Shown here: piece by piece, positions 37,323 through 44,410 of the stretch
Numbering within the stretch: the first letter of the stretch is position 1
How the letters are laid out: every line of letters begins with the position of its first letter
Origin: Rhodocyclales bacterium
Lineage (GTDB): Bacteria > Pseudomonadota > Gammaproteobacteria > Burkholderiales > Rhodocyclaceae
Length of the DNA: 54,067 nucleotides
Direction of reading: 5' to 3'
NCBI GenBank assembly: GCA_026399475.1
Contig: JAPLQY010000079.1
Coordinates: 1 to 54,067 of the forward strand
Translations under genes and position numbers: made by a program
Notes under the pieces: generated by a model
Database searches by the model: none
What the model was told of the DNA's origin: nothing
What the model saw: only the letters and a program-made list of their open reading frames with translations

Positions 37323-38924
37323 ATGACAACACCGGCTGACAATCTCGTTCCCATCACCGGCAACGCACTGATCGACGGCCTGATCTGGGGCGCCGCCTGG
37401 CAGTTCGGCGGCGGTGCCCACATGCTGACTTATTCGCTGAGCCTCAACGACTCCCCGAATAATCCTGCCTGGACCACAGCGCTCTCCAACGCCGCACGGC
37501 TGGCGCTCGCGGACTGGTCAAACGTCGCCAACCTCACCTTCGTCGAGAGCGGCAGCGGGAGCGTTTACCGCCAGAGTTCCGCCGATCTCGCGTTGATCCT
37601 GACCGGAAACGAACTCCAGACCAACATGGCTGGTTTGGTCGGACTGGGATTGCCACCGAGCCCATCGTTCGCCGATTCCTTCCTCGCCGGAATTTACGAA
37701 TCCAGAGCGACTTATCCCCATCCGGAAGGCGATGTCGCGCTGGACAACTATTACACCGGGTTCAACTACCTCAATCCGGGTGGGATCGGCCTCACGATCA
37801 TGCTGCACGAGATCGGGCACGCGCTGGGGCTCAAGCATACGAACGACGCCAGTAGCGGCAGGCCCACCTTCGCCGGACTGGGCATATCGAATCTCGATTC
37901 GAACCTCTACACGGTCATGAGCTACACGGATGCCGCCGGGCATCCGTTGGGCACTGACGTGCTGGGCAATGCAGCGACCCCCATGCCGCTCGACATCCTG
38001 GCAATGCAGCAGATTTACGGCGCGAATACCTCGTATCACACGGGCGACGATACCTATACGTTCTATGGGCCATCGGCCGCAATGGCATGGACCATCTGGG
38101 ATGCGGGCGGCAACGACACGCTCGCCGCGGGCGCCATAAACCAGTACAACAACGTCACGCTCGACCTTCGCGAGGGACACTATTCTCAATCGCCCACAAT
38201 AAGCGGGCTGTCGCTGGCGATTGCCTATGGCGCCGTCATCGAAAACGCGATCGGCGGTGACGGCAACGACACGCTGATCGGCAACGCGGCCGACAACCAC
38301 CTGAATGGAGGCACCGGATTCGATACGGCGCAGTATTCCGGCAACCAGGCCGACTACACCATTGCCAAGAGCGTCGGCTATGGCTACACCGTCACCGACA
38401 CAAACCTTTGGGACGGCAATGACGGAACGGACACCCTGTTCGCCATCGAGCACCTGCAGTTTGCCGTTGGCGCGGTCGATCTGCCGAGCAGAATCCTCGA
38501 GCACGTTGCCTCCCCGGCCGTCTGGATGGTGATCGACAACCAGCACGACTACAACAGCGACGGCACCAACGACCTGTGGTGGAAGCAAGCCAACGGCAGT
38601 ACCGCGATCTGGGTGATGGATGGCACCAACACCCAGGCACCGCACATCATCGGCCCCAATACCGGCTGGACTGTGGTCGATGCCACGACCGACTACAACA
38701 GGGACGGCAAGGCAGACCTGGCGTGGCACCACACGGACGGCAGCAGCATGCTGTGGATCAACGCGGTCGACTTGGCCACGGCGCAGGGCGCCGCCCTTCC
38801 TCTGCCTCCCCCGGTTGCTTCCCCGCCGCCGCCAAATGTTCCACCGCTTCCGCCAGATGTTCCACCGGCTGCGCCAGTTGTTCCACCGCCTCCTCCCCCC
38901 GATCCAGGGTGGCCGCTGAGTTGA
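37323..38924 (+). CDS. M10-type (serralysin-like) metalloprotease with repeat domain and proline-rich tail
   Basis: The 533-residue protein has a zincin catalytic domain (about 1-240) with HEIGHALGLKH near residue 162 and the Met-turn text YTVMSYTD. A short RTX-like segment follows (GGDGNDTLIGN, GGTGFDTA). Two FG-GAP/VCBS-like units come next (DYNSDGTNDLWWKQ and DYNRDGKADLAWHH, each followed by a Trp-containing strand). The last 50 residues are proline rich (PPPPNVPPLPPDVPP). No N-terminal signal is seen, as expected for type I secretion, but no exporter genes are nearby. The proline tail is unusual, and its coding sequence is antisense-open. Confidence 0.85.
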   Translation: MTTPADNLVPITGNALIDGLIWGAAWQFGGGAHMLTYSLSLNDSPNNPAWTTALSNAARLALADWSNVANLTFVESGSGSVYRQSSADLALILTGNELQTNMAGLVGLGLPPSPSFADSFLAGIYESRATYPHPEGDVALDNYYTGFNYLNPGGIGLTIMLHEIGHALGLKHTNDASSGRPTFAGLGISNLDSNLYTVMSYTDAAGHPLGTDVLGNAATPMPLDILAMQQIYGANTSYHTGDDTYTFYGPSAAMAWTIWDAGGNDTLAAGAINQYNNVTLDLREGHYSQSPTISGLSLAIAYGAVIENAIGGDGNDTLIGNAADNHLNGGTGFDTAQYSGNQADYTIAKSVGYGYTVTDTNLWDGNDGTDTLFAIEHLQFAVGAVDLPSRILEHVASPAVWMVIDNQHDYNSDGTNDLWWKQANGSTAIWVMDGTNTQAPHIIGPNTGWTVVDATTDYNRDGKADLAWHHTDGSSMLWINAVDLATAQGAALPLPPPVASPPPPNVPPLPPDVPPAAPVVPPPPPPDPGWPLS

Positions 38925-39015
38925 GTTTGCCGGCAAGAGTCGTCGCGGGCAGCACACCGGCTTCGACAACCGGCCGCGGCCGAACCAAGTAGCTCGACCC
39001 GCCAAATACCCCCCA

Positions 39016-39084
39016 GTAGGAGCGAGCTTGCTCGCGATAATTTCTCGCGATAGCCGCTGAAATCGCGAGCAAGCTCGCTCCTAC
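39016..39084. repeat. REP-type inverted pair (GAGC variant)
   Basis: The left arm GTAGGAGCGAGCTTGCTC... (39016-39037) and its reverse complement (39063-39084) flank a 25-base spacer. Both arms use the GCGAGC variant. This is the sequence of a well-known REP class found widely in Pseudomonas. It lies between the metalloprotease and a decayed toxin module. Confidence 0.85.
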
Positions 39085-39164
39085 AGCGACAACGGAGAAT
39101 CCGCCGGTTATCGCGAGTACTAACTTCAGTAGCGGCTGCTCTTGATGCCGATTTGTGTCCATGC

Positions 39165-39186
39165 GTCCACCTGAAAATTGGTGGAC
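39165..39186. other. Short hairpin downstream of the decayed toxin module
   Basis: GTCCACC (39165-39171) and GGTGGAC (39180-39186) form a 7-bp stem with loop TGAAAATT, placed just after the stop of the truncated nucleotidyltransferase gene on the reverse strand. Without a T run it is only a weak terminator candidate. Confidence 0.45.
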
Positions 39187-39193
39187 ATGGTCT

Positions 39194-39445
39194 TTATGGT
39201 CCTTGCGACGGCTGCCATTGAGGGGACGTTTCGTAAAAGCGCGACGCCTCGCCAATGGCTTCGAGCATCCGGGTGCGCCCCGGCTGGTTTTTTGCAATAA
39301 AGTCTGCCTCGCGGGACCGCAGCAGTTCCTCCGGCGCATCGGGATACTTGCCGAGGATCGATTGCGAACCGATCACGATGAATTGCCGTTCGTCGATAAT
39401 CTCGCCGGCCGCGCGAAGCAGATGTTCGAGTTCTCTACGTTGCAT
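39194..39445 (-). pseudogene. Truncated DUF6036-type nucleotidyltransferase toxin
   Basis: The 83-residue frame begins like DUF6036 nucleotidyltransferases (LEHLLRAAGEIIDERQFIVIGSQSILGKYPDAP, then EADF for the metal-binding Asp region). It loses similarity after GEASRFYETS and stops soon after. Family members, as I remember them, are about twice as long, so the C-terminal half seems lost. It overlaps the preceding gene by 11 bases, as expected for an operon of this type. Without its C-terminus it is probably inactive. Confidence 0.55.
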
Positions 39446-39827
39446 TCAGATGCTCCGCGCTCTTCCGAGGCAGCAATCCCACATAGAGCGCTGACTGCCG
39501 CAGCCGGTTCGCAGTCTCATCAGAGCCGGTCATGGCCGCGACCACTTCCTCGTCGCTGCCACTCCTCATCAGATGTTGCCATTCGGCGAAGGCACTGCAC
39601 CACGATCCGTTCTCGCGCCAGCGTTCAAGGTTCGCCAGACTGCGACGGCGCAGGGTAGCCATATCCACCGCCCTCAGTACGGCTTGGGCGAACTCCAACT
39701 TGAACGAATCGAGCTGCGATTGCGCATTCTGGCGCCCCTTTGACGTGACACCCAACTGGACGGTCGTATCGTCGAATGTGACCAAACGATTGACGCACCT
39801 GCCGAGTCGCGCCTTCACGGCCGACAC
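39435..39827 (-). CDS. Hypothetical protein of a DUF6088/DUF6036-type module
   Basis: The 130-residue protein has no motif I can name. It is helical and charged (LEFAQAVLRAVDMATLRRRSLANLERW) and ends with a GSDETANRLRQSALYVGLLP segment. The start lies three bases after the DUF6088-like gene and the end overlaps the truncated nucleotidyltransferase. It is thus the middle gene of a three-gene module, perhaps a continuation of the antitoxin or a separate partner. It could be a real protein or part of the same decay. Confidence 0.55.
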   Translation of the reverse strand: MSAVKARLGRCVNRLVTFDDTTVQLGVTSKGRQNAQSQLDSFKLEFAQAVLRAVDMATLRRRSLANLERWRENGSWCSAFAEWQHLMRSGSDEEVVAAMTGSDETANRLRQSALYVGLLPRKSAEHLNAT

Positions 39828-39830
39828 CAG

Positions 39831-40031
39831 TTAATCAACCACAAACTCGCCCACGGGCCTCGTGTAGACACCGTACCCCGCCCGCACCAGAACCCGTTCG
39901 CGCTCCAGTTCGGTCAAAGCCCGCGATACCTGCCGACCGTGGCCGAGGTGCGCGAAATCTGCGCGCAAAAACACGGGAGCCTTCGAGGCCCGGACCTTGG
40001 CTTTAAGTTTGTCTTTGACGGTATAGCGCAT
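39831..40031 (-). CDS. Short DUF6088/AbiEi-like winged-helix protein
   Basis: From ATG 40029-40031 the 66-residue product reads MRYTVKDKLKAKVRASKAPVF.... It continues through GHGRQVSRALTELERERVLVRAGYGVYTRP, the N-terminal winged-helix text of DUF6088/AbiEi-type antitoxins. Full-length members are much longer, so this is either a minimal DNA-binding version or a truncated gene. The longer frame upstream crosses a vapC remnant and is not supported. Nested palindromes about 20 bases upstream look like its operator. Confidence 0.55.
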   Translation of the reverse strand: MRYTVKDKLKAKVRASKAPVFLRADFAHLGHGRQVSRALTELERERVLVRAGYGVYTRPVGEFVVD

Positions 40032-40049
40032 GGCGAAACGCGCAATCAA

Positions 40050-40068
40050 TGGACATTGACGTCCAATG
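40050..40068. promoter_or_regulatory. Nested palindromes upstream of the DUF6088-like gene
   Basis: TGGAC/GTCCA (40050-40054, 40061-40065) and CATTG/CAATG (40054-40058, 40064-40068) interlock in one 19-base site. The position, 19-37 bases before the start, fits an autoregulatory operator. Confidence 0.5.
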
Positions 40069-40138
40069 TTTGCACTATGGGCGGGCCAAGTCAGGCTTAC
40101 ACCTTTGCAGATCCACTTTGCTGGGAACGTCCGCAAAC

Positions 40139-40285
40139 TCAGTAGCGCCTGACCGTCTTGCATACCATCAGTGGTTGCCTGGACTCGATCAGGCGCCGCG
40201 CCGCCATACGCTGGCGGTCTGCTTCGGCATCCTTCCTGTCCTCGACGTAGTAGCGGGCGAGGACATTTGTGTCGAGACCAATCAT
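40139..40285 (-). pseudogene. VapC-like PIN-domain toxin remnant
   Basis: The frame from ATG 40283-40285 begins MIGLDTNVLARYYVEDRKD, a typical PIN N-terminus with the first catalytic Asp. It stops after about 48 residues, against about 130 in the family. The remaining acidic residues are lost. Just upstream is a fragment that may be the end of its antitoxin. This is a decayed module between relBE and the DUF6088-like genes. Confidence 0.6.
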
Positions 40286-40395
40286 CGCTTGAGCAGCGTC
40301 GCTGGATCGAAGTGCGCCGGCTCGCACTTGTTCTGGCGGTACGGCGCTGCAGGGCGCGCTTCATAGTCCGCCGCCTTCGGCCGGCTGAAGTCGGC
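40282..40395 (-). pseudogene. Possible antitoxin C-terminal remnant preceding the PIN fragment
   Basis: A frame ending in APYRQNKCEPAHFDPATLLKR and TGA overlaps the ATG of the PIN fragment as ATGA, the usual antitoxin-toxin junction. No start or N-terminal domain is found before the relE stop. This reading is weakly supported: it rests on the junction and on the protein-like tail. It could be chance. Confidence 0.3.
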
Positions 40396-40418
40396 CCAAC
40401 AGGGGGTGCAGCAGATTT

Positions 40419-40688
40419 CTAACGATAAACCTCGCGCCGATTGCCGATGCGCAGGACGCGAACGACGATACGCCGATCGTGAATATCACAAATGATCCGC
40501 CAATCGCCTACGCGGTATTTCCAGTAGCCACCCAGCTTCGCGCCAGCCAGCGCCTCGCCGATGGCGCGGGGATCATCCAGTGTGGCCACACGCAGTTTCA
40601 GGAATCCGATCAGGCGCTGCTGAACGGGACGATCGAGCTTTCTCAGGTCCTTTACCGCCTCCGGATCGAATTCGATCTCAAAGGCCAA
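40419..40688 (-). CDS. relE: RelE/ParE-family toxin
   Basis: The 89-residue protein shows the RelE fold: FDPEAVKDLRKLDRPVQQRL, the central YRVGDWRIICDI and the terminal VVRVLRIGNRREVYR with the basic residues expected for a ribosome-dependent mRNA interferase. Length is typical. It overlaps the antitoxin gene by 11 bases. No damage is seen. Confidence 0.9.
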   Translation of the reverse strand: MAFEIEFDPEAVKDLRKLDRPVQQRLIGFLKLRVATLDDPRAIGEALAGAKLGGYWKYRVGDWRIICDIHDRRIVVRVLRIGNRREVYR

Positions 40689-40884
40689 GCTTGCGCTCCA
40701 CCTCGGCCAGGGGAATGGTCTTTCGATTCAGTCGGGCTCGCGCCTCAGCGAGATAGTAGTCTTCAAGATCGTCAATGAATTCGACGATAGCTTCCCGCGC
40801 CAAAGCCGTTTTGGTTCGCCCTGTTTCGGCGGCAAGGGTATTGAGGCGTTCTTCAATCGTATCGGGCAGACGGATGGCAAGCAT
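40678..40884 (-). CDS. relB: RelB-type ribbon-helix-helix antitoxin
   Basis: From ATG 40882-40884 the product has 68 residues, beginning MLAIRLPDTIEERLNTLAAETG, the ribbon-helix-helix DNA-binding part. The acidic-then-basic tail (EFIDDLEDYYLAEARARLNRKTI) would wrap RelE. AGGAG lies six bases before this ATG, so I prefer it to the longer frame. It overlaps relE by 11 bases. A perfect palindrome about 25 bases upstream is its probable operator. Confidence 0.9.
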   Translation of the reverse strand: MLAIRLPDTIEERLNTLAAETGRTKTALAREAIVEFIDDLEDYYLAEARARLNRKTIPLAEVERKLGL

Positions 40885-40906
40885 GCAGGTCTCCTTCCGG
40901 GATAAC

Positions 40907-40922
40907 GCTATACATGTATAGC
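40907..40922. promoter_or_regulatory. Perfect 16-bp palindrome, likely relB operator
   Basis: GCTATACATGTATAGC reads identically on both strands and lies just upstream of the relB ribosome site. Ribbon-helix-helix antitoxins usually bind such sites. The central TATACATGTATA may also be part of the promoter. Confidence 0.75.
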
Positions 40923-41001
40923 AAGCAGGCAAATCTTACCATCCGGCTGACTCGGTTGCAGCCGATTCATTCACCCCACGCCGAAATGGTCCGCGAAGAC
41001 C

Positions 41002-41406
41002 TCAAGTCCAGTTTTCCACTTTAAGTCCCTTGACGCGCCCAAAGCCCTTCACGTTGTTGGTCACTACAATGGCCCCCTCACTACGTGCATGAGCGGCGAT
41101 CATTAGGTCATTGGCTCCAATGGATTGCCCTTTGCGTTTCAGGTCTGCACGGATTTCCGCATAGTGCGCTGCGGCCCTGGCAGGCCACTCCATAACAGCG
41201 ACATGCCGAACCAGCGCATCAACACCTGCCTGATTTGTTTTCTTCTTTGACGATTCTTGTACGCCGTACAGAAGCTCCGCCAAGGTCACCACTGAAATCG
41301 CCTGTTCCTGTAGCGGTACCGATTGGATGCGCGACAACAACGCGGGTACTGAACGCCGAAGTATGAAAATGCAGGTGTCCGTATCCAGCATGTAAATTCG
41401 ACTCAT
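41002..41406 (-). CDS. vapC: VapC-family PIN-domain ribonuclease toxin
   Basis: The 134-residue protein is a complete PIN domain: MLDTDTCIFILR with the first Asp, SVVTLAELLYGV with the conserved Glu, GANDLMIAAHARSEGAIVVTNN with the second Asp pair and the final NVKGFGRVKGL strand. VapC toxins cleave tRNA or rRNA. Its ATG overlaps the vapB stop by four bases. Catalytic acidic residues are all present. Confidence 0.92.
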   Translation of the reverse strand: MSRIYMLDTDTCIFILRRSVPALLSRIQSVPLQEQAISVVTLAELLYGVQESSKKKTNQAGVDALVRHVAVMEWPARAAAHYAEIRADLKRKGQSIGANDLMIAAHARSEGAIVVTNNVKGFGRVKGLKVENWT

Positions 41407-41642
41407 GCGAACTGACGCTCCTGTACTGGAAGGTCTTCAATGCCGACCATGAAGTCATCGCTTACCCGCACATCCGACGCCAAGAAATCCTCCCATGACT
41501 GAGGGCGTGGCGACAACACAATATCCTCACCCACTTTCCGGATGAATACCTCCTTCATGTCTTCCGGAAACCTGAATTCAAGTGGAAGCGTCACCACCTG
41601 AGTTCGATTGTTCTTCCCAACTCGTGCTGTTCGCTGTTCCAT
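41403..41642 (-). CDS. vapB: VapB-type (AbrB-fold) antitoxin
   Basis: From ATG 41640-41642 the 79-residue product begins MEQRTARVGKNNRTQVVTLP, the swapped-hairpin AbrB DNA-binding region (NRTQVVTLPLEFRFP). The C-terminal tail (VSDDFMVGIEDLPVQERQFA) would bind VapC. GGAGG lies six bases before this ATG. It overlaps vapC by four bases. An imperfect inverted repeat about 18 bases upstream may be the operator. Confidence 0.88.
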   Translation of the reverse strand: MEQRTARVGKNNRTQVVTLPLEFRFPEDMKEVFIRKVGEDIVLSPRPQSWEDFLASDVRVSDDFMVGIEDLPVQERQFA

Positions 41643-41659
41643 GTTTTTCCTCCAGACCG

Positions 41660-41679
41660 CCATGTATCAAAGTATATGG
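41660..41679. promoter_or_regulatory. Imperfect inverted repeat upstream of vapB
   Basis: CCATGTAT and GTATATGG are separated by CAAA and match at six of eight positions. The location next to the vapB start fits an autoregulatory site. Confidence 0.5.
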
Positions 41680-41731
41680 CGCCACTTAACCGCTGTCAAA
41701 CTGCTGACAAAATCGAGCAGCTAAAATGTCA

Positions 41732-42013
41732 TCAGTAGTGGTAGCGCCCCTGTAGAAATTCGACCCGATCGACCTTTACCAAATAGACGCAGCGGTGTTC
41801 CTGGGTGATGCGCCGTGACCAAACATCGGCGCCAAGGTATTTCAGCGGTTCAGGTTTGCCGATACCGTCGAAGGGGTTTCGCAATGTCGCCTCCACAAGA
41901 TCGAGTAGCCGTTTCGCGGTGCGGCGATCGGTCTCGACCCAGTAGCGCAGATCTTCGAGAAACTCCGGATGACAGACCGCCAGCCGCGACGTATCACGGC
42001 TCAAAACCAGCAT
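41732..42013 (-). CDS. yoeB: YoeB/Txe-family mRNA interferase toxin
   Basis: The 93-residue protein has the Txe fold: HPEFLEDLRYWVETDRRTAKRLLDLV and NPFDGIGKPEPLKYLGADVWSRRITQEHRCVYLV in one run, ending with FLQGRYHY. The C-terminal HY and the Glu/Arg of the RNase site are present. It overlaps yefM by 20 bases. The first ATG is used, although the toxin may start a little later. It appears intact. Confidence 0.92.
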   Translation of the reverse strand: MLVLSRDTSRLAVCHPEFLEDLRYWVETDRRTAKRLLDLVEATLRNPFDGIGKPEPLKYLGADVWSRRITQEHRCVYLVKVDRVEFLQGRYHY

Positions 42014-42275
42014 CCTTCTTCAACCGGGCGAGAGGGATCGGCTTCAGATCGCCAGCACGCGCCCGCGCCAGAGCGGCCAACAGACGCTCGGCATTCTTGG
42101 AAGAGCGCAGCAAGTGAGCGGTTTCCATCAGCCCTTCCAGTTCGTCCGCGGCAATCATCGCCACGGCACCGCCCGAGCGACGGCGCACCACAATCACCTC
42201 GCGGTCATCGACAGCACGATCCATCAGGGTTTTCATCTGTTCGCGAGCCTGGCTGTAGGTGGTTTCAATGGTCAT
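41994..42275 (-). CDS. yefM: YefM/Phd-family antitoxin
   Basis: From ATG 42273-42275 the product has 93 residues and reads MTIETTYSQAREQMKTLMDRAVDDREVIVVRRRSGGAVAMIAADELEGLMET in one run, the standard Phd/YefM N-terminal domain. The C-terminal part (AERLLAALARARAGDLKPI) binds the toxin. A TGTACA core, known from YefM-YoeB operators, lies about 30 bases upstream. It overlaps yoeB by 20 bases. Confidence 0.92.
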   Translation of the reverse strand: MTIETTYSQAREQMKTLMDRAVDDREVIVVRRRSGGAVAMIAADELEGLMETAHLLRSSKNAERLLAALARARAGDLKPIPLARLKKDAGFEP

Positions 42276-42303
42276 GACGCAACTCCTTTGTTGGACAGAC
42301 TCA

Positions 42304-42311
42304 TTGTACAA
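42304..42311. promoter_or_regulatory. TGTACA-core operator candidate of yefM-yoeB
   Basis: TTGTACAA (42304-42311) contains the TGTACA core described for YefM-YoeB binding sites in other bacteria. It is followed by TATATT-like sequence that could be a promoter element. Confidence 0.55.
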
Positions 42312-42479
42312 TATATTCAAGCCCGTTAGCTATTGGCCAGACTTAGACGTTGATTTATCCGTTGAGTCCGCGCCGCCGCGTCGTCAGCACCGACTTTCGA
42401 CCCGCCCCACTACTTGCTCACGTAATACGCCATCTTGATCAACTCCGCGATAACGAACTGCGCCGACTTCTCGCTCGCC

Positions 42480-44315
42480 TTAGGGCAATGCCGGCAGGTT
42501 GAGTTGCCGTAATTGTGACGCGTAGGAGGCAAAGGTCTCATCTTCCCTGTGGTTCTCGACGCCGAACTCCTCAGCGGTGCGCACAAACTCCCAAACCGCG
42601 GCTACCGCGTCAAGAGGACCCTCGAAAGGGACGCCAGCAGCCTGTGCCGCTCGCAAGGACGTCTCGTAGCGAACGAGCCAAACGTGATCAAGGGGCAGTC
42701 GCTCGCGCCGCACGCGCCGGGCCAGCACTGGATCTCCGGCCACGGCCTGCTCTGCGTCGCGGAAGTGCCGGGTAGCCTGGTTCATCACCTCGGGCGTGAG
42801 ATACGAGTGATCAGCCTGGAAGGTGCTGAGTCTAAGGCCCGAACGCAGAAAGGCGTCATTGATCAAATCAAGATACGCCTGCAGGTGGGGAGCCGCAGCG
42901 CCGTAGTAACCGCGCAGAAACTCGCCTATTAACTGCTTTTCATCCTGCTGCGGATTCCACATCAGGTGCGACACCAGCCAGGCCCGCAATTGCACAAAAT
43001 CACCAACACCGTTGGAGGAAGCATCGCCCTGCTCCAAGACGCCGGTCACATTGTTAGCGGCGAAGTAACGCAGGTTCGGGCTCAGCACACGCAGGTTGGG
43101 GTGAGGCCAAATTTCGTTCCTGAAGTTGGTCATGTAGTCCCACACGAACAGGCGCGGGGATATGGCCTTCCAGCCATTCAAGTCAGCGGCAAAGTCGCGG
43201 TTTGTCTCATTGTCGAGCGGTCTGGAAAAATCAGCTTCGATCGAGCACACGCGCACCAACACGTTGCGGCGCGGCCGCTCTAAGCGGGGAGGCTTTCGCG
43301 TGTGCCTATAGGCCAGCGTTTCCACCAGGAAATTCGGGAACTCCTTCTCGATATCTTCGGCCACGGCATTGACGAAGTGCAGCAGCGGACCGGAGGGTGA
43401 ACCTTCCCGGGCTTCCAGCGCAAGGTCGGCGTCGGCCGTGCAGCGGTTCGTGTTATCGTTTTGCGAGATCGAGATCATGCCGGCGTCCGGATTCTTGCGA
43501 ATCCATTCCAATGCAACTCTGGTCAGTTCGCGGCGCGCCGCCTCGTTGGTCAGGCAAAGCTGCGATGTCTGGGGTGGCGGCTGGTTCGATTGAGCGGTGG
43601 AAGGCTTGCCTCCATTATTGATATCGCTGTACCACTCGGGGTGGTCCTTGAAGTATTTGGCCGGTGGCAGAAGTTGGTCGAATGTGTGTACGAAGCCGAG
43701 GATCGAATAATGGCCTCCGAGCTCCTCGACTTGCACTTGACTATGACCGTTCTCGCGCCGTCGGGTCGCGAATACCGGGTCGCGTTGCACTGAGGTCGTG
43801 TAATGTTCGCGATACTTGAAAAATGGGACGTAGGTCACGTCCAAGGCCGGCATCAGCAGCGTCGGCGTATGCGGGACGCTAGACTCGGCGGGTGTCCACC
43901 AGCGCACTCCAGCGTGTTCCTCCAGAAACTGATATACGGCATAGAGCGTTCCACGCGGCCTGCCGCCGGCCAGAATCAGCTTACTCCCGACGGTTTTTAG
44001 AACGATGCCGTCCATGCCCAGGCCCGCCCAGTCTCGTCCTGGCAGAAGCGTCCTGACGCGAGCACCTGCGCCCACCAGAATTTGCGGTGTCGTCGCCGGC
44101 ACATCCGCTTCGGGGAGTATCGCAAACTTCGCGCCGGTAATTTGGCTCAGGTACTCCGCCAACTCGTGCGCCGCTTTAGTTTCGGCAGGAATTGCATCAC
44201 TGGCGACCGCAATCACGTAGGACGTGTGCCCGTCCAGGGCAAGTGCCGGCGCCGCATGCGCAAAGTGCATAGTGGCCAGAGCCGGAACCAGCGCCAAAAA
44301 TAATCGGATATGCAT
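42480..44315 (-). CDS. DUF4838 domain-containing secreted protein
   Basis: From ATG 44313-44315 the 611-residue product has a signal peptide (MHIRLFLALVPALATMHFAHA). An N-terminal glycoside-hydrolase-associated domain (TKAAHELAEYLSQITGAKF, GTLYAVYQFLEEHAGVRWWTP) precedes a large DUF4838 region (SISQNDNTNRC, FVETLAYRHTRKPPR-like text, NVTGVLEQGDASSN). Such proteins resemble glycosidases but the activity is unproven. A longer frame starts at 44399. It lies at the end of the polysaccharide cluster and may process that polymer in the periplasm. Confidence 0.8.
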   Translation of the reverse strand: MHIRLFLALVPALATMHFAHAAPALALDGHTSYVIAVASDAIPAETKAAHELAEYLSQITGAKFAILPEADVPATTPQILVGAGARVRTLLPGRDWAGLGMDGIVLKTVGSKLILAGGRPRGTLYAVYQFLEEHAGVRWWTPAESSVPHTPTLLMPALDVTYVPFFKYREHYTTSVQRDPVFATRRRENGHSQVQVEELGGHYSILGFVHTFDQLLPPAKYFKDHPEWYSDINNGGKPSTAQSNQPPPQTSQLCLTNEAARRELTRVALEWIRKNPDAGMISISQNDNTNRCTADADLALEAREGSPSGPLLHFVNAVAEDIEKEFPNFLVETLAYRHTRKPPRLERPRRNVLVRVCSIEADFSRPLDNETNRDFAADLNGWKAISPRLFVWDYMTNFRNEIWPHPNLRVLSPNLRYFAANNVTGVLEQGDASSNGVGDFVQLRAWLVSHLMWNPQQDEKQLIGEFLRGYYGAAAPHLQAYLDLINDAFLRSGLRLSTFQADHSYLTPEVMNQATRHFRDAEQAVAGDPVLARRVRRERLPLDHVWLVRYETSLRAAQAAGVPFEGPLDAVAAVWEFVRTAEEFGVENHREDETFASYASQLRQLNLPALP

Positions 44316-44410
44316 TTGTTCTGCAAAGAGTCCGTAGGCCATCATCATTATCGCCCGTCTGGCGTTATTTTGCCAACAACCTTGCTTTGTCCTCAACACA
44401 TTGCAAGTCG

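Noticed and set aside
38810..38910. Proline-codon repeats at the end of the protease as a possible repeat array
   Set aside because: They are short imperfect coding repeats in frame and give a low-complexity tail; no independent element is needed.
38758..39339. Reverse frame running through a REP element into the metalloprotease
   Set aside because: It is open because of REP and proline-codon repeats; no ribosome site and no family.
39831..40364. 177-codon reading of the DUF6088-like gene
   Set aside because: The upstream part crosses the PIN remnant in another frame and an operator-like palindrome; only the last 66 codons are supported.
42410..42480. Reverse frame ending ...IAELIKMAYYVSK just after the DUF4838 stop
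   Set aside because: It looks like a protein tail, but only about 22 codons are free of the neighbouring gene and no start or family can be shown.
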